This document shows positions 42,756 to 50,785 of a stretch of 64,000 nucleotides of DNA, piece by piece; position 1 is the stretch's first letter; each line of letters starts with the position of its first letter. This DNA comes from Laccaria trichodermophora (taxonomy: Eukaryota > Basidiomycota > Agaricomycetes > Agaricales > Hydnangiaceae). The stretch is from assembly GCA_018417955.1 (NCBI GenBank), contig JACTVC010000025.1, positions 682,001-746,000 of the forward strand, read 5' to 3'. The notes beneath the pieces were generated by a model. That model did not search any database and was not told the origin of the DNA. It worked only from the letters and a program-made list of their open reading frames with translations. The position numbers and the translations under genes are program-made.

Positions 42756-43992
42756 ACTTGGTTAACTTGTTGATTACGGCGAAGATGGCGGTGTAACCTT
42801 CTTCTCCAGAAGGTGGTAGGCCCGTTATAAGATCAAGTGAGACTGTAGAAAAAGGTCTTGCAGGGATGTGCGAGGGTCGAAGGCTACCTGCTGGTGCGCG
42901 CCTATCAATCTTGATTTTTTGACAAGTATCGCAGGACTTCGTGTAGTCCATCACATCTTTATGCATAGTGGGCCAGAAGAACAACTCTCGTAATCTGGAT
43001 AAGAACCGACGCGGTCCGGCATGTGCGCTCTCAAAAGGGGAGTCGTGAATCCATTTTAGAACGAAATGGATCTTAGATTCTGGGACGCAGAGTCTGGTGG
43101 ACCAATCCGCATCTATAAAGTAGAGTAAACCATTTTTGCTTTTGCGGAAGTGGGAAGGGGTGATGACGGTCCTCGGGTTTGGAATGTCCTCTACGTATTT
43201 AGGAGCAAAGTATTTGTCCTGCGGATAGCCCTGAGAAAACGCAGTGATTACCGAAGGTTTCATGGCTACGAGGAGGTGGGGCTTGTTCAGCCATTCATCG
43301 TCGAACACCGCAGAACTAGGCTTTACTCCGATCGGGTATGTCCAATGATCATGGAGGGGAAAGGGCAGCTCATCTTCAACGAGCATAGGTGTCGCAGTAG
43401 AGGAACTCTCGTCAGTCGTTTCGGTAGGATTGGACTCCATGGTGGTTGGAATCTCGTTCATGGTCGACGTAATTCCTGTCTCCGGTTCCTCATCTGGGAA
43501 GTTACTACGCTTTTTTGCTCTGCGGGACCTTGCTTCTGCGGCCGCCAATCGATCTGCTTCCCTTTGGGCAGGAGCTTCTGACGGTTCGTAGTGGGTGGCA
43601 TTCGCTCGGCGCTCCACTATGTCCTCCCAATAGGACACTGTGAACGCCGCGCGAGGTGCATTTGCCCGGTGGATACGGTCCTCCACGGCTTGAGCCCTGT
43701 CCTGCTTGGCTTCGTCAGGTGCTATGGCCGTGATATCATCGACAACAGGGGAGCTATGCGGTGGTACTCTCGGGAGTCTGGACAGGGGGTCCACGTTGGA
43801 ATGAACCCGTCCAGCTCTGTGAACTATGCGGAGTCCCGGGTACGCTGCAAATACCGCCCCCCACGCCGCTAATCTCCTGTTGGCGTTCTCGTACACTCGC
43901 GCCCATTGGAGGGCAGCGTGATCCGTGATAAGGATGACCGTTTCCCCTTCGATGAAGGGTTGGAACTTCACTAAGGCTTCCTTGGCGCCCAA
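42688..43992 (-). CDS. Element B RNase H and integrase N-terminal part
   Basis: It begins within RNase H (VILITDHAALQWARVYENAN, VHRAGRVHSNVDPLSRLPR), in the same reading frame as the RT frame above it and separated only by a TGA. It continues through a hydrophilic linker to the integrase zinc-binding and core start (HAGPRRFLSRLRELFFWPTM, CDTCQKIKID, VSLDLITGLPPSGEEGY with the first catalytic Asp) and ends in a shifted frame. It is not an independent gene but a segment of pol. Confidence 0.85.
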   Translation of the reverse strand: MGAKEALVKFQPFIEGETVILITDHAALQWARVYENANRRLAAWGAVFAAYPGLRIVHRAGRVHSNVDPLSRLPRVPPHSSPVVDDITAIAPDEAKQDRAQAVEDRIHRANAPRAAFTVSYWEDIVERRANATHYEPSEAPAQREADRLAAAEARSRRAKKRSNFPDEEPETGITSTMNEIPTTMESNPTETTDESSSTATPMLVEDELPFPLHDHWTYPIGVKPSSAVFDDEWLNKPHLLVAMKPSVITAFSQGYPQDKYFAPKYVEDIPNPRTVITPSHFRKSKNGLLYFIDADWSTRLCVPESKIHFVLKWIHDSPFESAHAGPRRFLSRLRELFFWPTMHKDVMDYTKSCDTCQKIKIDRRAPAGSLRPSHIPARPFSTVSLDLITGLPPSGEEGYTAIFAVINKLTKFAIFLPVRGLIRGKSSQRLRTT

Positions 43993-44019
43993 CGCTTCCC
44001 GCTCGGTAGCGCTGTAGTT

Positions 44020-46263
44020 TCATTCCGCCGCCTTAAAAGTCCGGCTCCAATAAGCGATAACACGCTCTACGTGCACCACAGTCTCGTCAAGAGACGGCCC
44101 CCAGGAGTCATCGGTAGGCTTCTCGACAACGTCCTTGGACAGAATGGGAAATAGATTGGGGACAGGCTTGCTGTCGGACCACGCCTTCGCGAGCTTGTCG
44201 TATGTAGGCGTGCCCTTCAGGTCACCAACCTTGATAGGCTGCACCTGCTGTAAGCTCGCGCCCAGCGCGACATCCGAAGCGTCCGTGTACAGACGGTAGG
44301 GACAACCTTGTATGGGGTGGCCTAGAACGGGGGCGCTGGATAGCGCCTCTTTCGCTTGTTGGAAAGCCAGCTCATGCTCTGCCCGCCAATCCCATCGTGA
44401 GCCCTTTTTCAGGAGCTCAAACAGAGGTTTAGCTATGAAAGAATAGAAAGGAATGTATGTAGAAAAGTAAACCACCATGCCCAAGAACTTCTGCAAGTCG
44501 GACACAGAGGTTGGACGAGCAAGGTCCACGATTGCCTGGACTTTCTCTTGATGCGTCGATAAGCCCAGTCGCGAAACCTTTTGCCCTAATAAAAGAATGG
44601 AGGAAAAACCAATGAAGCATTTTGGAGGGGATAGAGTAATGCCTGCGGCGGCGATAGCGCCCAAGACGGTGTCGAGATGAACTAGGTGCTCCTCCCAGGA
44701 CTTCGAGTATACGACAATGTCATCGATGTACACTAGCACGAATAACCAGAGGTAAGGTGATAAAACCTCCTGCATCAAACGCTGGAATATTGACGGGCCG
44801 TTACGGAGTCCGAAGGGCATCCTCTTGAATTGCCAAAGACCCAGATGACACCGGAAAGCCGTCTTTTCTTTATCTTCATCAGCCATTTCTAGTTGAGTGA
44901 ATCCAGCTAGCGCATCAAAAGTTGAAAGAACTTGAGCGCCCGATAAAGCTTGAACGATCTCCGTCTGGCGTGGGATAGGAAATTCATCCGGTATGGTTTG
45001 TGAATTCAGCTTACGGTAATCTACCGCTAGGCGAGCTTTGCCGTTGCGATAAACCACTACAACTGGAAAACCCCAGGGACTGACGGAGGGTTCAATGACA
45101 TCCGATTCGAACCAAGCTTTCATCTGCTTATCGATCACTTCGCGTTTTGCTGGGGAAGCAGCGTACATAGGGACAGAAACGGGGGCGGATCCTTCCTTGA
45201 GGGGAATAGGGACCCTAGCTGCAACCTTTCCTAGACGACCGTTAATACCGAAAGCGGTGACATTCTTACGCAGAATGTCAGCTAACGGTTTCTGGAATTC
45301 CTCTGGAACGTCAGGACCTAGGTTTACAGTGTCCAGGATGTCACCCTGTACTGGGTCCTCAGGCACCGCTGTGGTTTTAGGGCCCCACGCATCATCCTGA
45401 TCCAGTTTATCGTCTGGACCACTGGACGTCGGTTTAGCCTCCGCCAAGTCCTGCGCTTTTAGAGACCCAGTAATAACTTTCCGTAAGGCATCAGCCGACG
45501 CGACGTAGCGCGCTAGCGTGCTTTTTTCGGAGGGATTGTCTAAGGCACTACTTGGATCCAACAAGTGACCGACGATGTCTCCCTTCCTGACGATCCTGGG
45601 GGTAGCGCTAGGATTAGCGATAGGTAATATCGGCGTAGCAGCTGTGATCCACGTAGTTGGGGCCGCCAGGATGTCTCCATCCTCCAAGCCAATGATCACT
45701 TTTTCCACCAACCAATCATCGCGTCCAGCAAAGGGAGCTGATACCCTGACGTTCTTGACAGAGTGAGGTTGAATGATAGCATCTTCGTCCGCGAGGACTG
45801 GGGGGTCTCCCTGAGTGGGCTTCATCCACTTAGCTCGCCGAGCGGCCTTGGCTCGTACAAATGACTGCATCATATGTGCCTGTCTGATTTCGAATCCGAG
45901 GTCTACTCTCTGGGCTGAAGATGCCTTGATTACTCGTCCCGTCCGCCCAACGTGAACGTCGCAATGACCCGTAGCGTACCGAGTCACACCTAATTCGTAC
46001 GTCGTTTGAAAGTCTTCGCCTAGTAGCAGTGGAACTCGCATGTTGCGGACCACGTAAGCTTCCAGATCGAAACTGACGAATGCTCCTGTTTCCGTGGGCA
46101 TGAACAGAGTGGTTCGTATGTACCCTAGCACCTTGGCAGACCCTGTAAGATGGTAGAGTTTCATTCGTAACCCATCTTTAGGCTTCGGGAGCTCAGGAAT
46201 GGAAGACCAAAAGTCCTCAGACATCAGCGTGATATCAGCGCCAGAGTCCAATCGGGCTTGCAC
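44020..46263 (-). CDS. Element B protease and reverse transcriptase
   Basis: Aspartic protease motif ARLDSGADITLMSEDFW opens the frame. RT blocks follow: KAWFESDVIEPSVSPWGFPV, RLAVDYRKLNSQT, FDALAGFTQLEMADEDKEKT, FGLRNGPSIFQRLMQ, the catalytic LVYIDDIVVYS, and PPKCFIGFSS. The RNase H start (YRLYTDASDVALGASLQQ) is at the C-terminal end. The frame is continuous with gag upstream across a single TGA (46309-46311) and with RNase H downstream across a second TGA (44020-44022). The first Met is therefore not a real start; pol is presumably made as a gag-pol fusion if at all. Confidence 0.88.
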   Translation of the reverse strand: MQARLDSGADITLMSEDFWSSIPELPKPKDGLRMKLYHLTGSAKVLGYIRTTLFMPTETGAFVSFDLEAYVVRNMRVPLLLGEDFQTTYELGVTRYATGHCDVHVGRTGRVIKASSAQRVDLGFEIRQAHMMQSFVRAKAARRAKWMKPTQGDPPVLADEDAIIQPHSVKNVRVSAPFAGRDDWLVEKVIIGLEDGDILAAPTTWITAATPILPIANPSATPRIVRKGDIVGHLLDPSSALDNPSEKSTLARYVASADALRKVITGSLKAQDLAEAKPTSSGPDDKLDQDDAWGPKTTAVPEDPVQGDILDTVNLGPDVPEEFQKPLADILRKNVTAFGINGRLGKVAARVPIPLKEGSAPVSVPMYAASPAKREVIDKQMKAWFESDVIEPSVSPWGFPVVVVYRNGKARLAVDYRKLNSQTIPDEFPIPRQTEIVQALSGAQVLSTFDALAGFTQLEMADEDKEKTAFRCHLGLWQFKRMPFGLRNGPSIFQRLMQEVLSPYLWLFVLVYIDDIVVYSKSWEEHLVHLDTVLGAIAAAGITLSPPKCFIGFSSILLLGQKVSRLGLSTHQEKVQAIVDLARPTSVSDLQKFLGMVVYFSTYIPFYSFIAKPLFELLKKGSRWDWRAEHELAFQQAKEALSSAPVLGHPIQGCPYRLYTDASDVALGASLQQVQPIKVGDLKGTPTYDKLAKAWSDSKPVPNLFPILSKDVVEKPTDDSWGPSLDETVVHVERVIAYWSRTFKAAE

Positions 46264-46308
46264 GACTTCTCCTTTTGTTGAGGCGATGAAGGCTCGAGCG
46301 TGAAGAGC

Positions 46309-49300
46309 TCAAGTGCCTAGGGAGCCTAATCCTTCAGGGAAAGAGCGACCTTTAGGTGCTACAAAGATTTCCCCAGGATTATCCGCATTAGGAGGGGGTT
46401 TAATAGTGCTGGAGGGATAAGGAGGGGGCTTAGCGCTGTCCCTTAGGCGACGCTTAGCTCTCGGTACTTGTTTAACAACTGATTCCTCAGTTGGGGAATC
46501 TTCCTTTTCCTTGCCCTTGGACTCATTTGCCATTCGTCGGCGAACGTTTCGGTTATCCGTCATGAACGTTTTCTTGGCGTGCAAAGCTTTTGCTCCGGTA
46601 AGTTCAGCGCTCATGCAGAACGCTTCCTTCGAGGTCTTACTCAGTCCAGCGATATAAGCGGAAGAAGAGGCCTCAGCCTGTGTTTCGACAATCATAGCTA
46701 AGTACTCTCTGTCGTGTGCGGCCTCTAGCTCGTGATCTAAATCTACGTCTATTAAATTGGCGTTACGGAGACCATCCCACTTTCCGTAGTGACTACAGTC
46801 TCTGGCATAGTGGTAAGGACTATCGCAAATGAAGCAAGAGCCGTTGGTAGGGGGTTTAGCACTTTTAACGCTATCATCCCTTGGAAAGGAGATGCCGTTC
46901 ATGACTTTGCCCCTTGGCCACTTTGAAGAACTGGGTGTGCTGCTCTTCTCGTTGCGTTTACGGAACGTTGCTGCATAAACTTCGGCACTCTCGTCAGTGT
47001 TCGAGTCACTGCCTTCATCCTTAATTAGGGCTGGAGATTCAACGGGAGGATCTGAAGAAGCAACATGTGCAGTTCGCCCATAACGTCCCTTGCCTGGGAC
47101 TGACGGCTTGTCTCCATGTCCTGCCGCCGTGTTTCGAGCGCGAATCTCGCTGCTTTGCCAATCATTAATGAGGCTGGTGGCTAGACGACTGGCCGCGCTT
47201 TGTAGCACGAAGATAGACGGGCAATTCACGTCGTTGAGGTCTTTTTCCCATTCAATGGGTTGGTTACGCAGAATGCGGTCAACCGCACCTGGACCGTCCA
47301 GATCGTCGGGGTGAAGGAACATATGGTGACGAACTCTACGTTGTATGAAGTCGAATGGATCCTCGGTAGTATGCCCTTTTTGGCGGAAGAACATGGCTTC
47401 GAACTCGTAAAGCCTTTCACGCGACCAACGTAGGTCAAGGAACTGGACACGAAGACCGATCATCATGTGTTCCCAATCCTGACGGAAGTACGTCTGGTCA
47501 GTTAACGGCAGACATTCCCACCAGCTTTTTGCACGGCCTGACCACTTATAAGGGGCCATGGCGGCTACACCTTCCTTCATTTTATCGCTCATTCTAGCTA
47601 GGAAGGACATAGAACTGATATAGTCGATGGCGGTGGAGCCATGACCATCCCAAGCGGGTACTACCGATGAGTTGAGCTTGTGATTCAGCTGCCACTCATC
47701 GGAGTAAGGGAAGGGCGAGTACCCTGTCCATCCAGAAGGGTTACCAGGAGAAGGATCCCCGCCTCCTCCTGGGGGGCCGCCGGGAGGGCCTTCAGGAGGC
47801 CCGCCATTGGGACCGCCGCTGCCGCCATTAGGACCACCGCCTGGACCATTGTTGCCTGGGTCGTCGTCAGGGGGACCTCCTCCTGAAGGAGGGTCACTAG
47901 GGGACCTCAGATCATCATCACTGGGCGATGGTATCGGGCGATTATCTTTGAACTGATAGCTGGTCCAACGCGAAGGCGCGCTGCTGGCAGGAGCTGGTGG
48001 TTGTTCAGGTGCTTTAGTGGCTAAATGGGGAGGCGTTTGCCGGCCGGCGAACCACACGGTTGGTGTGGGTTTCGCTACAGCTTGGGAACCCTGCTCAACG
48101 CCCGTGTTTACCACTGGCGCTGCAGCGGGAGCATCACCTGCTGGCAACTCTATTTTACCCATGCCAGGCATAGTTGATATGGCATGACGCCTATGAGCAA
48201 CCGCTGAAATGGAAGCTGGCATTGGCACCTTGGCGCTTTGAGTGGCAATCGTAGGAATCGCAGATGGAGCGTATTGAGTGGTAGGAGCAATCGAAGGGGC
48301 GAGTAGTGATAAGGCTCTGTTGGACTGAGAGGTGGCGTAGAGGTCTCTTGACTTTGGCAATTTGGCAAACGCTTGATCCAGCGCTCTGACCTTGTAACTG
48401 GCGTTGCTAGCTGAACGCGCAGCTATGACCGCCCCGGTAGGAGGCGTGTTGTAGATGCGAGTACGAGGATCTTTATAGAAGACCGTAGGTACTCTCTCAT
48501 TCATCCTATTAGCAGCTGCTACGGCAGCTTCCGTCAGACGACTGACTCCATCGCGATACGCGGCTGGGACATCAGCTTCGTAGTCTGGTCGTAGAAGGAG
48601 TTTCCCTACTTCTTCGGGGGCCTCGTCTTGGCCAAATCGGGAACGGACGGATGGCCGAGTTGAGTACAACGTGCTGACAGATTGTTGTTCGTCAGATTGC
48701 AGGAAAATCTTTCTCATGGCGTTGAAGTATTCCTTAATGTGTGAATTACAGACTTGGCAACGTCGTTGTAATACTACGAAGGTAAGCAAGATATCCTTCT
48801 TGTTGGTGTGCCAGGCTAACAAGCGTAGCATCTTCCATTCTGGATCGAAAGTGAAGAGTTGATGATCGCCTTCTTCCAAAAGAGTTTGGAAGGCACGAAG
48901 GATTTGGTACATAGCTAAGTAGAGCTGAGCTATTTCCTCCAGTAAAACAGAAGGTACCGAGTAGTATTTCACTGAGTCCACTGTGAGCTCATGGATGTAT
49001 TCCGGAGTCAAGCGAACTTGAGGAAAGCTGTCGATCATCGTAGGGAGGTTAACCCATAGTCCCTGGACGTGAGGCGCGGACCAGCGCCATAAGAGGTCAC
49101 GAATTCCTTGAGAATCCTCCAGGGATTTTCCGGGGAGCTTCCCGTCGATGCCGCCGAAGAAGATCAGTGGGTCATCATCTACGGCTGGGTTGAAACGAGG
49201 ATGGTAACGAGCTAAGGAAACCGAGAGGGGTTCGTCATAGATCAAGACGTCCTCATAGGTCGGGATCCCTTCGAAGATACGCTGGGATCCACTAGGGCTC

Positions 49301-49851
49301 TTGTTGCCTAGCGTAGAGAGGCTCGAAATCGTAGTTAGGTACGTAAGGGAAGGTGCATCCGAGAGGATTTGACCTGTCTCCTGCAGCATCGTGAGGTTCG
49401 GACCAGGAGGGTTGATCATAATCGGTACAACGCTGCCTTGCGGCGCGCTGGAACCTGACTGAGGAAGAGGGAGTGGAGCTGGGGCTTTCTGTGAGGACGC
49501 CCCTGGCTTGATAGGTTTGGTTTGCGATGTAACCGCCACTTTACCTTTCGCGGAAGGAACAGCTGGGGTGCTAGCACCCTTAGCGCTCTCTTCAACGATC
49601 GGTGGTGTGGTTGTCACTTTTCCCTTCACAGGAGGAACAGCTGAGGTGCTAGCACCTTTAGCGCTCTCTTCCGCGAGTTGAAGGTTTTTGGAGGCTGCTC
49701 TAGTTGAGCGGCCAGTAGTTTTGGGTTTGTCGGTGGAGTCGACGAGGTCAGCATTGGATTGAGATGGGGTAGCCATGGTAGTGTAGCTGGGAAAAGACGA
49801 AACTACGGTTTCGTCTTTTGTATACGCAAGGGGCCCCCTAATAGATTGCAA
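46309..49851 (-). CDS. Element B gag-like polyprotein, 1180 residues
   Basis: The first large frame after the 5' LTR leader. It has a long Ser/Pro/Ala-rich N-terminus with two similar EESAKGASTSAVPPVKGKV-type blocks, a gly/pro-rich hinge (GGPNGGPPEGPPGGPPGGGG) and a capsid-like region (DPFDFIQRRVRHHMFLHPDD). One zinc knuckle, CFICDSPYHYARDC (CX2CX4HX4C), lies near the C-terminus. It ends with TGA at 46309, after which the same frame runs straight into protease. At 1180 residues it is long for a gypsy gag. It would form the particle shell and bind RNA. Confidence 0.82.
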   Translation of the reverse strand: MQSIRGPLAYTKDETVVSSFPSYTTMATPSQSNADLVDSTDKPKTTGRSTRAASKNLQLAEESAKGASTSAVPPVKGKVTTTPPIVEESAKGASTPAVPSAKGKVAVTSQTKPIKPGASSQKAPAPLPLPQSGSSAPQGSVVPIMINPPGPNLTMLQETGQILSDAPSLTYLTTISSLSTLGNKSPSGSQRIFEGIPTYEDVLIYDEPLSVSLARYHPRFNPAVDDDPLIFFGGIDGKLPGKSLEDSQGIRDLLWRWSAPHVQGLWVNLPTMIDSFPQVRLTPEYIHELTVDSVKYYSVPSVLLEEIAQLYLAMYQILRAFQTLLEEGDHQLFTFDPEWKMLRLLAWHTNKKDILLTFVVLQRRCQVCNSHIKEYFNAMRKIFLQSDEQQSVSTLYSTRPSVRSRFGQDEAPEEVGKLLLRPDYEADVPAAYRDGVSRLTEAAVAAANRMNERVPTVFYKDPRTRIYNTPPTGAVIAARSASNASYKVRALDQAFAKLPKSRDLYATSQSNRALSLLAPSIAPTTQYAPSAIPTIATQSAKVPMPASISAVAHRRHAISTMPGMGKIELPAGDAPAAAPVVNTGVEQGSQAVAKPTPTVWFAGRQTPPHLATKAPEQPPAPASSAPSRWTSYQFKDNRPIPSPSDDDLRSPSDPPSGGGPPDDDPGNNGPGGGPNGGSGGPNGGPPEGPPGGPPGGGGDPSPGNPSGWTGYSPFPYSDEWQLNHKLNSSVVPAWDGHGSTAIDYISSMSFLARMSDKMKEGVAAMAPYKWSGRAKSWWECLPLTDQTYFRQDWEHMMIGLRVQFLDLRWSRERLYEFEAMFFRQKGHTTEDPFDFIQRRVRHHMFLHPDDLDGPGAVDRILRNQPIEWEKDLNDVNCPSIFVLQSAASRLATSLINDWQSSEIRARNTAAGHGDKPSVPGKGRYGRTAHVASSDPPVESPALIKDEGSDSNTDESAEVYAATFRKRNEKSSTPSSSKWPRGKVMNGISFPRDDSVKSAKPPTNGSCFICDSPYHYARDCSHYGKWDGLRNANLIDVDLDHELEAAHDREYLAMIVETQAEASSSAYIAGLSKTSKEAFCMSAELTGAKALHAKKTFMTDNRNVRRRMANESKGKEKEDSPTEESVVKQVPRAKRRLRDSAKPPPYPSSTIKPPPNADNPGEIFVAPKGRSFPEGLGSLGT

Positions 49852-50250
49852 ATTCTTTGCTGACTCGTAGATACGCTGATCTAGGGAGATCCTTCATCCG
49901 AGAGACATGTGGCATAGCTAAGTCGGAATGGATCGGTTGGGAGAGGGGTAGACTGATTGGGTGAAGGTGCCGGGTGAAGGATCTAGCTGGGGCTAGGCAA
50001 CTGATGGAATCCGGATGATTGGGATAGCCGAAGAGAGTCGAATAGCCGTGAACGCTGTGGCAGCGCTCCAGGGCATCCTCGCGCGAACGCAGGAAGGACT
50101 GCGCTCAGCGACAAGAGGGGAATTGGATAATGGTTGGTACACGAGGGAGGACGATGGAGGTGGCAGGTAATGTGTCACACTCACGATGGCGTGATCGGAG
50201 TACCGCCTCCGAATTCTCCCGAGGCGAGACTTCAACATCGAATGTGAAGT

Positions 50251-50267
50251 CCGCGGTGCCCCCACCA
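50251..50267 (-). promoter_or_regulatory. Primer-binding site of element B
   Basis: On the minus strand TGGTGGGGGCACCGCGG follows the 5' LTR end after one base. A TGG start complementary to a tRNA CCA end, at this spacing, is the usual minus-strand primer site. The matching tRNA cannot be named without a search. Confidence 0.65.
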
Positions 50268-50268
50268 A

Positions 50269-50652
50269 TGTGAAACCTCAGTGCGTGCGGGGACTTCGTG
50301 CGTGTGAAGTCTCGTAGTACCATAGTCGAATGTCGTAGTGTAGAGTAGATGAATAGAAGTGATAGGAGAGAACGCGACTGTTGTGGTCGCGCTCGTCTCC
50401 TAGGGTTGCCTAGAAGTCCTAGGCAGACCCTCGTTAACCCAGAGGACGGGCTCTCGTATCCTGTGGAGGAGGAAGCATTATGAAGGGCGCTCACCCTTTG
50501 GTCTTACCAGCAGTGGACACAGCAGACTCATCACACGAGCTTGTTAGCAAGATGATGGTGGTTTTATGTCTAAAGGTCCTCAAGAATGTACAAGCGATAT
50601 GACTACGTGATTAGTAAGCCGTGCCTGCGCGTATCCCGAACTCCATATCACA
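50269..50652 (-). repeat. 5' LTR of element B
   Basis: 384 bp, with two differences from 38081-38464. Followed on the plus strand by the target duplication GCCCT and then by element A sequence. Confidence 0.93.
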
Positions 50653-50785
50653 GCCCTCCAGGTATTCCACAGGAATGCCTTCTTGACAATAAAATAAAAG
50701 GGTGTCGGGGGTGAACGTTGAAAGGGGAAATTGGATTGAATTAAATTTGGTGGGCCGTGGAGATGTGGTTGGGGAAAGAGATGAT

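Larger units (their letters stand above)
38081..50652 (-). mobile_element. Ty3/gypsy chromovirus-like LTR retrotransposon B with extra ORF
   Basis: Two 384-bp LTRs (38081-38464 and 50269-50652, two differences) are flanked by GCCCT (38076-38080 and 50653-50657). It is 12.6 kb long and minus-strand. From 5' to 3' it encodes a large gag with a CCHC knuckle, protease-RT, RNase H-integrase and an integrase end with a chromodomain, then an additional 972-residue frame. Pol is broken by in-frame TGA codons and one frame change, so this copy is probably not autonomous. It lies inside element A, 3 bp beyond A's 3' LTR plus the duplicated 5 bp. Confidence 0.92.
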
